From Marsupella aquatica (taxonomy: Eukaryota; Marchantiophyta), in contig OZ316895.1 of NCBI GenBank assembly GCA_973895155.1, positions 9,920,001 to 9,984,000 of the forward strand: a stretch of DNA of 64,000 nucleotides. The letters are read 5' to 3'. Made by a program: the position numbers and the translations under genes. Shown here piece by piece: positions 14,030 to 23,701 of this stretch; the stretch's first letter is position 1; each line of letters starts with the position of its first letter. The notes below the pieces were generated by a model that saw only the letters and a program-made list of their open reading frames with translations, did not search any database and was not told where the DNA came from.

Positions 14030-14870
14030 GTGCGCTCCAGAAGATTGTACTTTACTAACGTTGTCCGGAAAGTTTTGGCCAAACGGGGGCAGCACACAGC
14101 CTCAAAAACATTTTTCAAAACTGTCCATAAAGTGTTCTCACAACTTAAAAACAGGAGTTACGGGAGGCTGCAAAATAGCCTACTCGTAGCCTTTCGAGTC
14201 TATACTTGTGTTTTAATGACAAGGGCTGCACAGTACCAAAGCGAGCAGGAACAAGGAGCGGGAGAGAACATAGAGGGCTCTATGATTTCTGCTGAGGTGC
14301 CTGAGCTTGGGGCGACTCCATGTCCTGCCCCGATATCAATTTGTTGTAGCTCTGACAAAAGCTCTGCTAGAGAAAGCTACGTGAACAGCCAACCTCTCTG
14401 CATGGCAAAGAAATCTGACTATGGCTCTCAACCTGGAGGTGGGGATCGTAAGAAGAAGGTGTCGCTTGATTCCCAGATGCTAGCGACGTTGAAAGCTAGC
14501 TATCTCGCTCACACATTTCCCACAGTACTACAAGGGGAAGATGGGAAAAGTGCAGAAGGTTCCAACCAAGGTGTGGCATAAGGTGTATGAAGATTATGTG
14601 AAGGAAATGGAGAGGTTGTGCATGGCGAAGGGGATTTTACCCCCACCTGACAGTGAGAGACCCTCACAGAGACAAATGCAGGATGCTCTAAGAGAAAATA
14701 TCAATTCTGAGACTACTAGCATGAGTGATCCGAAGGATGCTGAGATAGTAGTTGTGCAACCTGAGAGTGGTGGACCTTGCCACCCAGCGCCCTCACAAAT
14801 CCCAGCACTCATGCCTAAGTGCTCCTGGTGCCCAAATACCTCCACGGAATACCTCGAGCAAGCAACCTAG
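14030..14870 (+). pseudogene. Unrecognised protein-coding remnant with a frame change
   Basis: An open frame at 14030-14581 (183 codons) overlaps a second at 14541-14870 in another frame. The second encodes a charged helical stretch, KVPTKVWHKVYEDYVKEMER, followed by a Pro/Ser-rich tail. Just upstream of its ATG the same frame continues as HFPQYYKGKMGK, so the natural protein probably spans a frameshift near 14530. I do not recognise the family. The composition (short, basic then S/P/Q-rich) and the surrounding transposon-rich DNA fit an accessory protein of a DNA transposon, but that is a guess. No splice model was convincing. Confidence 0.35.
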
Positions 14871-16045
14871 TGCCCCTTGCACCGCCAACGGCCCCTCCCA
14901 TACGAAGCCGCACTTGCCCTCCAACATGACCGCTACTCAACGGTCCTCACTGTATGCACAAGCAACCAAGCACCTCAGTAAGTAACCCTTCAGGATCTAG
15001 AACTCGCCAAGTCTAGCATCCTAACTCAACCTCAACAGACGTTGGTAAATAGGGCAGTGATAGGTCCTCCCGATGCCATAAGCGGAAACCAAAACCCACG
15101 CCCACTATTCGTCCAGAACAGCTCCTTCCTTAGGTGCGGCCCGGGTTCCCCCTCGTACCTACCCATCACCAACTGACCGCCCTGACCCCAGGACATGCTC
15201 ATGGCCGAAATAGCGTAGCTTGTCCTAAAGCTTGTCCCAACACGTACGCCGGGACCAGAATGACCCCGACTCTAGCAACCAACTGATAGTTTGCCCCACT
15301 GATGGTCTAGGGGCCGAGCACCCTTGGAACTCAACCTCCACACCTACTCGGCCTTGCCTCCCCAACGCAAGCTCCATTGGGAGACTGAACGTGGCTTGGC
15401 TGCTGTTCGGCAGGATTTGGCAAGCGGGCAAGCTAACACCCGCAAACCTCGAGAATCCATGGTTCCCCAAGACCCATTTGAGCTCAGGAGGACGTAGCCC
15501 TCATCGAGAGCTTTCCAACGCACCCAATAAGTCCTCCAACGGACTTCCCGTTCGGAAGATATCGTTGTTTTTGTTTGATGCTTTCCCTTAGTGTCACGAC
15601 CGCCGCGGCTCACGACTTCGGCTCGCCCTTGGCCCCTAGGGACACACCACTCCCCTCATATATGCTTCTGGAGACCTGCCACCCCCAGACCAACTTTGGT
15701 CCCTAAATATTTGGCCTCCAACCCGGATCCTATCGCGCATACTGGGCACGCCACCAACTTGCAACGCCCATAACTTTCTCGTTAGGCGTCCGCAAGCGGA
15801 GTGCCTTAGCCCGTTGTGATTAGGCCAACCCAGTGCTCATGCCTAGGCCCTCAGGTCTCATCGCCGCTTGGGGTCCCCAATCGGCCAAACCCGGATCGGG
15901 CCATAACTCACGCCCCAAGCGCCCATTGCCCATGGCATCAACTCCATTGGCCTTGGGCCGAAGAGGAGCTCACACTCAAGCCCTCAGAACTCAAAGTTCG
16001 TCCGGGGGTTCGGATGGTCGACCTTGAGTCCGGCCCCTTTCCCCT
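14871..16045. other. GC-rich unassigned sequence flanking the copia insertion
   Basis: This stretch is rich in C and GCC/CCC-containing tracts. It gives long open but low-complexity Pro/Ser/Arg/His frames on both strands, with no domain I recognise. The copia element at 16046 is inserted into it and the block resumes at 22583. It may be part of an older LTR or other transposon, but I could not locate termini. Confidence 0.5.
16041..16045. repeat. Target-site duplication CCCCT, left copy
   Basis: CCCCT directly precedes the left LTR and recurs at 22578-22582 directly after the right LTR. It is the 5-bp duplication expected of LTR retrotransposon integration. Confidence 0.9.
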
Positions 16046-16484
16046 TGTTGAGCATAGACGACGATCGCAACGGCAAGCCCATGAACCATCCAACGCACAA
16101 TAGTCGACACAAGAGATACGTGGTTCACCTCCTTGAGGCTACGTCCACGGGAACACACAAGAGAGCTTTACTGAACTCTAAGCCCGTCGGCTATACCGAG
16201 TCTCCACAGTGTAAGCTCTCCCTATCTCTCAAGTGGCTCCATAACAATGAGCCTTGGTTCTACCTCTCCAAGCACACATGCCTCTTATGATATAGTGTGC
16301 AACTTAGTTGTACCTAACCACATAGTTGTACCTAACCACATAGTTGTACCTAATCACGTAGTTGTACCTAATCACATAGTTGTACCTAATCACGTAGTTG
16401 TACCTAACCACGTAGTTGTACCAACCCACGTTGTTGTACCAACCACGTCATACCTAACCTAGACGTAAGAGTAAATACCCAACA
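16046..16484 (-). repeat. 3' LTR of copia copy 1
   Basis: 439 bp long, TG...CA bounded (TGTTGAGCATAGACG to TAAATACCCAACA on the plus strand). It differs from the 5' LTR at one C/T position within the internal 18-bp repeat array. It carries the block containing CGTGGACGTAGCCTC and GGTGAACCACGTA (minus sense), which also occurs in the LTRs of copy 2 and in the solo LTR at 25846. Confidence 0.95.
16305..16446. repeat. 18-bp tandem array inside the LTR
   Basis: About eight units of TAGTTGTACCTAAYCACR lie near the outer third of the LTR; the last units are degenerate. The identical array is in the other LTR of this element (about 22398-22539). It is absent from the LTRs of copy 2, which accounts for most of the length difference (439 versus 340-345 bp). 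Confidence 0.9.
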
Positions 16485-16496
16485 ATCTTCCCCTTG
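16485..16496 (-). other. Polypurine tract of copia copy 1
   Basis: The minus strand reads CAAGGGGAAGAT immediately before the 3' LTR. This is the expected position and composition of the primer for plus-strand DNA synthesis. Copy 2 has the same tract next to its 3' LTR at 46735-46746. Confidence 0.8.
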
Positions 16497-16675
16497 ACTC
16501 TGGTCTAGGGGAGAGTAATACTGCCAATGTATATGATCCCTCAGCGGGAAGTTCTGGACAGAAACCAAACCGGTTTCCCTCTCTAACTAGAGCAAACCAG
16601 AACTAAGCCGTAGCCTAATACATAGGAATGAGGAAGAACATATATCAGTAATTACAATGAATGTTTAAGAAAACT

Positions 16676-19600
16676 CTACTTGTGATGCAATTGCAAAACC
16701 TGCAATACGTCACGGTGTCTAGAGAAACTCTCCAAAGGAATCACTTTGGTAAATGCGTCAGCCGGGTTGAGTTTACCATCAATCTTGACTAGCTCAAACA
16801 AATTATCAGACACAGCCTGCCTGATAAAATGGTACCTAACGTCAATGTGCTTCACTCTGCTGTCCATCACCTGGTTCACAGCAAGGTGGAGCGCACTTTG
16901 TCTATCACAATGGAGCTTCACATTCCCCTGTGGCAATCCCATTTCAGTGATAAGTCTATCCAACCAAATCGCTTCCTTTGCTGCTTCCGCAGCTGCAACA
17001 TACTCCGCTTATGTAGTAGACTGAGCAATACACTTCTGCAAAGTAGACCTCCAACTTATGCATCCACCGCCAAGTGTGAACACGTATCCTGTTGTTGATC
17101 TCCTTCGGTCCAAATCTTGTCCATAGTCAGAATCTACATAGCCAATCAATGATCTAGCATTCTTTGCATTCGCATCAAATAAAAGACCATGATCCACGGT
17201 ACCCTTCAAGTACCTGATAATCCACTTCACTGCTTCCCAATGTACCTTCCCTGGATTCGACATGTACCTGCTCACCTTGCCCATAGCCATGGCAAGATCA
17301 GGTCTAGTGCAAGTCATCAAATACATGAGACTCCCCACTGCCTTGTCATATGGAACCTTTGACATCAACCCCTTCTCTGTGTCATCCGTAGGACAGAACG
17401 CTGATGATAACTTGAAGTGTGGAGCCAACGGGGGTACTTACTGGCTTGCTATTCTCCATGTTGAACCTTGCAATTACCTTCCTCGCATAACTGCTCTACG
17501 TCAACCATAGCTTGCCAGCCTCCAAGTCCCTAGTGATCTCCATACCCAAAATCCTCTTAGCTGGCCCTAAGTCCTTCATCTTAAACTCTGCACTAAGCAG
17601 TGCCTTGAGCTTAACAATCTCAGACTTATCCTTGGCTGCAATTAGCATGTCATCCACATAAAGTACTAAAACAATGAACCCAAAGACAACATTCTTCACC
17701 GGTTTCAAATACACACAAGGGTCAAATACACTTCTGTGAAAACCTTGTGACCGAATCCAATCGTCAAACCGCTTGTTCCACTGTCTTGGTGACTGCTTCA
17801 ACCCATACAAGGATTTCAGCAATCTGCAAACCAATTCCTCCTGTCCTCTCTTCACAAAACCTAGCGGTTGTCTCATGAAGATCACCTCTTCCAATGTGCC
17901 ATAGAGGCAAGCTGTGACAACATCCATCTGATCTAGGAGCAGACCAAACATTACAACAAGTACACACAATAGTCGTATTGTAGAGTACTTAGCAACTGGT
18001 GAGAAGACCTCATTGTAATCCACACCTTTCTCTTGTGTGAATCCCTTTGCTACCAATCTAGCCTTGTAGACCTTCGATCCACCTCCTATGGAATTATCCT
18101 TCAGCTTGTAAATCCACTTGCTGTCCACCACTTGCTGACCCTTAGGCAGCTTAACAAGCTCCCAAGTTTTGTTGTCCTTTAGTGACTGCATCTCCGTTTG
18201 CATTGTTGTAGTCCACTTCTGCTTCTCCTTTGAAGCACTTGCCTCATGAAATGAAGAAGGTTCTCCTTCTTCCAAAATTAACGCATCACCCTCATCATCA
18301 GCTGTAAAATCATCCTCTTGCAGTTGAGATGAATCAACCCACTATCCATACCTTGGTGGAGCGCGTACAGTGCGACCAGATGTTCTTCTAGCCGATGACT
18401 CCGGTTTATCTGCGTGTGCTGGTATAATTTGAAGCTCAACAGCATCCACTTGCTGCTCACCAGCATCAACAAACTCCTCTGGTTCCTCTGGCACAGGAAC
18501 CAGCTCCATAATTGGAGCAACTCCTTCTCTCCTGTCATGCACCTCATAACCAATCTCCCCCTCAACGAGATCCGGGATAGGAGATTTTCCTTTGTCAGTA
18601 CGGGAGACCTGAGTATTCTCCCCCTCTTTCAATAATCTGGATTCATTGAAGGAAACATCCCTACTGACAACGAGCTTACAGGCAATAGGATCCCATAGCC
18701 TATAGGCTTTCACACCACTCTGGTACCCAAGAAAAATACATTTCCTGGAGGTAGGATCCAACTTGGTCCTATTCTACTTTGGTGTGAGAGCATATGCATC
18801 ACTTCCAAAAACTACCAAGCCATGATAGTCTGCTTGCCGCTTATAGCGCATCTCAAACGGCGTTTTGAAATTGATAGCACTAGAAGGAGAAAGATTTACC
18901 AAATAAGCTGCGGTATTGACAGCTTCTGCCCAAAATTCTTGTGGTAAACCTGATTGGCTCAACATACTCCGTGACCGCTCCAACAGTGTCCGATTGAGCC
19001 TCTCAGCGACACCATTCTACTGCGGAGTATAAACTGTGGTGAGATGGCAAGTTATCCCCTGTTCTGAACAGTACTCTTCAAATTCCATTGAAGTGTACTC
19101 CCCGCCGTTGTCTGACCTCACACTCTTCACCCTTGTATCCAAACACTTGATCGTGTTTCCAGTCTGATTCTCCACCTGGGCCTTCCACTTCTTAAAAATG
19201 GACAAGACATCAGACTTATGCGTCATGAAATAAATCCACACAAATCTTGAGTAATCATCAATAAATGATACATAGTACAACTTTCCAGAGTGTGAGGGAG
19301 TCGGGGATGGACCCCACACGTCACTATGTATGTACTCAAGAACCGCTTTGGAACGATGAGTTCCAACACCAAAAGCACGACGATGCTGCTTTCCAAGAAT
19401 GCAATGCTCACAAAACTCTAATTTACAAGATTGCAAATCAGAAATGAGTCCATTCTTCCGTAAGATAGCCAAACCCTTCTCACTCATGTGGCCTAGCCGT
19501 GAATGCCACAGTTGAGTCATCTCCTCGTGAGACTTGGTTACATTGGCCTCTCCACATACAGTATTGCCCTGTAACACATACAAATTCTTTTGTCTACTCC

Positions 19601-19952
19601 CCTTCAAAATCACTGTCTCTCCCGACCTGACTTGAAGTTCACCATCAATAACGCTCCATTGATGACCATTTGAATCCAACACACCGAGTGAAATCAGATT
19701 CTTACGCATGCCAGGTACATACCTGACTCCGAACACTGTGCGCACAGCGCCATCAAACATTTGAATCTTCACAGACCCAATTCCCTCAATTTGACAGGAG
19801 TGATCATTTCCCATCAGAACTGAACCGTTTGAAACAGAGTAAGAACTGAAAAACTCACGAATGTAACAAATATGAAAAGAGCAAGCACAATCAAGAATCC
19901 ACACATCATCTGCTCTCCTAGATGACGTGCACAGGGCATACCCCCGACTTCA
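16676..19952 (-). pseudogene. Copia pol (protease, integrase, RT, RNase H), disrupted, copy 1
   Basis: Read on the minus strand after the UGA at 19950-19952. The protease-like motif WILDCACSFHIC is followed by the integrase zinc region (LWHSRLGHMSEKGL...CEHCILGK) and the integrase core with HSDVWGPSPTPS, SFIDDYSRFVW and SDNGGEYTS. Reverse transcriptase follows with KARLVAKGFTQEKGVDY, YGLKQSPRQW and the catalytic LYVDDMLIA. RNase H follows with STTGYVFTLGG and KHIDVRYHFIR. In-frame stops lie at 19017-19019, 18774-18776, 18342-18344, 17496-17498 and 17009-17011. A one-base insertion in a G run near 17431-17436 shifts frame. At all five stop sites copy 2 has a sense codon. The protein cannot be made intact from this copy, although catalytic residues remain visible. 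Confidence 0.93.
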
Positions 19953-20984
19953 TAAAACATACTCATCATTGAGTAAATCAGCTTCTCCATCAGCCCTAGC
20001 CACATTTGCCGATGAAGTTTCCGCTGCCTTTCCCTTATAGTCTCGCTTGAAGTGTCCAACTTGGTTGCACTTCCAACATGTCACCTGCCTCCTCTGAGGG
20101 GATTTACCCTTGGATTTAGATCTGGATTTAGATCTAAACTGGGTTCTACGGTCCCCAGTTGGTCGCTGCATACTCCTCCCACGGTTAACATTGAGGGCAG
20201 CACCAGATGATGAAGGCTGTGACGTGATGTGCATCTTCTGCTGAAGATCATCACTAAGCAGAGAACTTACCACGTCATTGTATGAAATGGTATCCCTATC
20301 ACGATGCAACAACACTCGTGATAGGGACTGGTAAGATGGAGGCAATGAACTAAGAAGCTGCAGAGCCTTCGTCTCATCATTCAAAGTCTCCCCAAGGTTT
20401 TCCAAGTCAACGACCATGTCGTTGAAAGCATCCACATGGTCTTGCAACTTCGTACCAGATTCCTTCATCCTGAAACTCATCAGTTTGTAGGAAGCGTAGA
20501 GCCGGTTCGACAACTCCTTGTGGTGATACTTGCTCTGCAATTCCGCAAACAAGGACATGCAATCCTTATGTGCACCCAACTGCTTGATGATGGGAGGCAT
20601 GAGATAGAGTGTAACACACCACACTCCCTGCTCCTGCATGCGGTCCCATTGTTTCTCATCAACATCATCTTCACGAGGGCTCAGCAGTTGGCCCATCCCT
20701 GACGCATAAAGCACTCCCTTCACCTGCTTCTCCCATAGCAAGTAGTCAGAGCGCCCATCATACTTTGTCACTTCATACTTGGGTCCCCCAAGCTTGAAAG
20801 TCCCCATCTTCTTCTTTACCGTGAGCTCCGGTAGTAGTACTGCTTCCTCCATCACACGCCGCACCGATGATGGTATCGGTGTCACGTGCTCTTCCTCCTG
20901 CTCCTCTCTCTGCCCCTGAAACCTCCGCAGTGATCCTCGTGCTTCAAGTTTCACGTCTTCGAAAAACTCCTCCGAATCACTCAT
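19950..20984 (-). CDS. Copia gag (capsid/nucleocapsid), copy 1
   Basis: This is a 344-codon open frame starting MSDSEEFFEDVKLEARG. It contains the UBN2-type gag domain common in plant copia elements (KYDGRSDYLLWEKQVKGV, LMPPIIKQLGAH, FRMKESGTKLQDHVDAFNDM, LSSLPPSYQSLSRVLLH). An Arg/Ser-rich linker and a zinc knuckle follow. The knuckle reads CWKCNQVGHFKRDY, so the last Cys of CX2CX4HX4C is Tyr here, while copy 2 keeps Cys. The frame ends in TGA at 19950-19952. Protease sequence continues in the same frame after that codon. Gag packages the element RNA in virus-like particles. This is the only domain of copy 1 with no internal stop. Confidence 0.9.
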   Translation of the reverse strand: MSDSEEFFEDVKLEARGSLRRFQGQREEQEEEHVTPIPSSVRRVMEEAVLLPELTVKKKMGTFKLGGPKYEVTKYDGRSDYLLWEKQVKGVLYASGMGQLLSPREDDVDEKQWDRMQEQGVWCVTLYLMPPIIKQLGAHKDCMSLFAELQSKYHHKELSNRLYASYKLMSFRMKESGTKLQDHVDAFNDMVVDLENLGETLNDETKALQLLSSLPPSYQSLSRVLLHRDRDTISYNDVVSSLLSDDLQQKMHITSQPSSSGAALNVNRGRSMQRPTGDRRTQFRSKSRSKSKGKSPQRRQVTCWKCNQVGHFKRDYKGKAAETSSANVARADGEADLLNDEYVL

Positions 20985-22124
20985 ATGAGAAAGTCACAAA
21001 AAATGTTGTTTTTCACAACTTCTCAAAAAACTGGAAACTCAACACCGCCACGTAGCCCACAAAGCTAGGAGTCCAATACTGAAAACCGAAATCAAAATCG
21101 AAATTTGACGGAAAAGTTATTCAAATTTCGGTCGAGGTGGGTAAAACCTTGGGAAACTCCCCCGTTTTGACCACCTCAGGGAATAACCAAAATACCAAGT
21201 ACAACCCGTTGTCGAAATTGCGATGTGATTGGTGCGCTGCATTGCCAACTTCAATGGCTACGACCTCGCCAAAAAATAACCAAAAAAGTTACCGTTCGGC
21301 GGATGAAATCTTTGTCGGACGGTCAAAAAATAGTTCTCTGGATTTTTGGAATATTCTATGACCCTAGTACAGGCCCTGTGTGAATTTTGGAAGAACAATC
21401 GAGGGGCTGACATGTGTCCTCGAACCCCCAAAACCCCCTACCACCCTTCGTCGTCAAAATCTGGTCGCGCGCGCAGAAAATACACACGGCAGAATATACC
21501 CCTCGACACCAAACGCAAGATATCTCACTCGGGTTTTGACGAAATCAAGATCCGATTTCAGATTTGGAAACTAGACTCCGAGGCAATGAAGATCGATATA
21601 AGAAGCACCCAAAACGAGGAAAGAACAAGGGAGAAAAAAATTGGTAAAGATGACAGATTTCTCTCAATTGCCATAGCCAATTTCGAATCAGTTTTTCAAA
21701 GAGAAAAAAATGGTACCTTGTCAACAACAAATGTTGATCAATTGCACTTGGTGCCGTCACCAAGTCCAACAAGGTAATTGATTTTGCTTAGCCTTCCTCT
21801 TTGCATCAAAGAGCCAATCTCGGACTCAAAAACAATCGTCTTGCCTCAATCTCTCCGTTGAGTCAAAACACTTGACGCTTCTCCCTCCGAGTCGATTTCC
21901 AACTTTCTTCACAAAATCCAGAACGACGAAAACTTAGATCTCTCTCCACCACGAGCTCCGTTCAACGATTTCTTCACACCGTTAGAAAGCTCTTGCCCTG
22001 ATCTATCCGTTGAGCCCATAAACTCCAAGTTCCATGCGATGGAACTCTGGAAAATCCACCAATACTCAACGCTGGAAAAACCGTCATGAAATCCCGTCAC
22101 GAACACACGTCACCTCCCAAGCAT
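20985..22124 (-). other. 5' leader of copia copy 1
   Basis: About 1.1 kb between the primer site and the gag start, with no recognised protein. The gag-proximal part (about 20985-21350) is clearly homologous to 53073-53445 of copy 2. The LTR-proximal part is only weakly so. Open frames here are short and show no domains. Confidence 0.7.
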
Positions 22125-22136
22125 GCTCTGATACCA
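22125..22136 (-). other. Primer binding site, tRNA-Met type
   Basis: One base inside the 5' LTR the minus strand reads TGGTATCAGAGC. This is the 12-nt complement of the 3' end of initiator tRNA-Met used by most plant copia elements. Copy 2 has the same sequence at 56028-56039. Confidence 0.92.
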
Positions 22137-22138
22137 AT

Positions 22139-22577
22139 TGTTGAGCATAGACGACGATCGCAACGGCAAGCCCATGAACCATCCAACGCACAATAGTCGA
22201 CACAAGAGATACGTGGTTCACCTCCTTGAGGCTACGTCCACGGGAACACACAAGAGAGCTTTACTGAACTCTAAGCCCGTCGGCTATACCGAGTCTCCAC
22301 AGTGTAAGCTCTCCCTATCTCTCAAGTGGCTCCATAACAATGAGCCTTGGTTCTACCTCTCCAAGCACACATGCCTCTTATGATATAGTGTGCAACTTAG
22401 TTGTACCTAACCACATAGTTGTACCTAACCACATAGTTGTACCTAATCACGTAGTTGTACCTAACCACATAGTTGTACCTAATCACGTAGTTGTACCTAA
22501 CCACGTAGTTGTACCAACCCACGTTGTTGTACCAACCACGTCATACCTAACCTAGACGTAAGAGTAAATACCCAACA
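22139..22577 (-). repeat. 5' LTR of copia copy 1
   Basis: 439 bp, TG...CA bounded, followed by the target duplication CCCCT at 22578-22582. One base differs from the 16046-16484 LTR. It should carry the promoter for minus-strand transcription of the element. Confidence 0.95.
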
Positions 22578-22582
22578 CCCCT

Positions 22583-22838
22583 TGACACGACCAACTCTTA
22601 GCTCACCTAAGTCCTTAGTGTGTGTCATCAGCTTGGCTCCTTGCCTTTGCTAGTGCCATGTCTCATTGTCCACAAGTCTCCCCATGCTAAGTCCTCCCCG
22701 GATGGCCTATTTGGGCCTGGACCATAAGAGAGCTTGGCGTTGGAGTCAGCGACGCCGAAGCTAAGTGTTAAGGTAGTCGAGTTCTGCGACTTTGAGGATG
22801 TTTGATGAGATTCTAGCTAGCAATGGGCATCAATGTCA
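22583..22838. other. GC-rich sequence continuing the pre-insertion locus
   Basis: This is the continuation, after the CCCCT duplication, of the sequence interrupted at 16041. No gene is recognisable. Confidence 0.5.
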
Positions 22839-23292
22839 AAGTATGATCCAGATGAGAGATGACTAGAAGGAGAAAGGACCTCCAGCTTCAGGCGATGCTC
22901 TTTCAGCAGCTGGTGGTAGTGGCTCTCAATCAGGCAAGAAGATTGTTGAAGAGTAGAAGCCTGGGGAGACACGCCAGGAAATTCAGAGCCGGGCAGCAGA
23001 TGCATTGCAGAAGATGGCAAATAGCATGGAGAAAACAGGAGCAAGCACTCTTACAATTTTGCATGAGCAGGTGGAGGTTGCTAGTTGAAAATTCTCATTG
23101 TCTATGGCAGATAGCGAGAGGAAGGTTGAATTGACAGAATTGCAGCATCAAGAGAATCAGTGGAAGGCAGAGCAACATGAATCAGACATGCTTCAGAAGA
23201 AATTGAAGCATCTAACTTTTTTGAGAGACAATTACATCCTTACTAAAGACGAGTTCCAGGTCCAAGCTAGATCTCTAGCTGGAATTAGTTAG
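22839..23292 (+). pseudogene. Possible PIF/Harbinger ORF1-like companion gene, broken
   Basis: One frame reads GPPASGDALSAAGGSGSQSG, then EIQSRAADALQKMANSMEK, then a charged helical region with LTELQHQENQWKAEQ and DNYILTKDEFQVQARSLAGIS before a stop. In-frame stop codons follow IVEE and VEVAS, so it is decayed. A coiled-coil C-terminus of this kind is usual in the Myb/SANT-like second protein of PIF/Harbinger elements. The convergent Harbinger transposase remnant starts 0.4 kb away. The DNA-binding domain itself was not found, so the assignment is tentative. Confidence 0.4.
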
Positions 23293-23701
23293 AACTTTCA
23301 TCATAGGATTATTTTACGCTGACCATGGTGCATTCTCAACAGTGATTTGCCTTTGGGCGAAGCTTTGTGAACAAGTACGGTTTTAAATAAAGATTGAATT
23401 GCGCTAGCATTCCAAAGCCAGAAATTCATTAGTGGTTTGATTTGAACAGGAACCAGGACAAGAACTCTATTCTGCAAATCAGATCACTGATGCAGAATTT
23501 CTGGCTCTTTCTAAAGAGAATATTAGAGTGGAGAAAATGAACATAGATGAGACTTGTGTAGAGGGCAACCATGTCTGCAATTTATTGTGCTTGATTTGAA
23601 GTCATTAGACTCAATTTTGGTAATACAAATGGATGCACTTTATTGAGAATGTCAGCAAATAAACATTTTTGATTCAGGTATGTCTACCCAACTATTCCAC
23701 T

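Larger units (their letters stand above)
16046..22577 (-). mobile_element. Complete Ty1/copia LTR retrotransposon, copy 1 (6532 bp, young insertion)
   Basis: The element reads on the minus strand. It has 439-bp LTRs at 22139-22577 (5') and 16046-16484 (3') that begin TG and end CA and differ at one base. It also has a 5-bp target duplication CCCCT, a tRNA-Met primer site at 22125-22136 and a purine tract CAAGGGGAAGAT just inside the 3' LTR. The domain order gag, protease, integrase, reverse transcriptase, RNase H defines the copia superfamily. The near-identical LTRs indicate a recent insertion. Despite this, the coding region has several in-frame stops and one frameshift relative to copy 2 at 46395-56386. 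Mobilisation in trans by a sister element is therefore likely. Confidence 0.95.

Noticed and set aside
16247-16462. Frame encoding a VVPNH repeat protein in the copia LTR
   Set aside because: It is the translation of the 18-bp LTR array, identical in both LTRs. An LTR is non-coding and the frame is on the antisense strand of the element.
18776-19017. Idea that TAG is read as Gln in this organism, because several TAG stops replace CAG in pol
   Set aside because: KUP/HAK, SUVR5 and ATG3 reconstruct over more than 3000 codons with no in-frame TAG. CHG-site decay explains the TAG pattern without a changed code.
15593-22800. A gypsy LTR starting TGTCACGACC at about 15593 and split by copia copy 1
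   Set aside because: A matching CA end with a 5-bp duplication could not be found on the far side, so the boundaries are unsupported.
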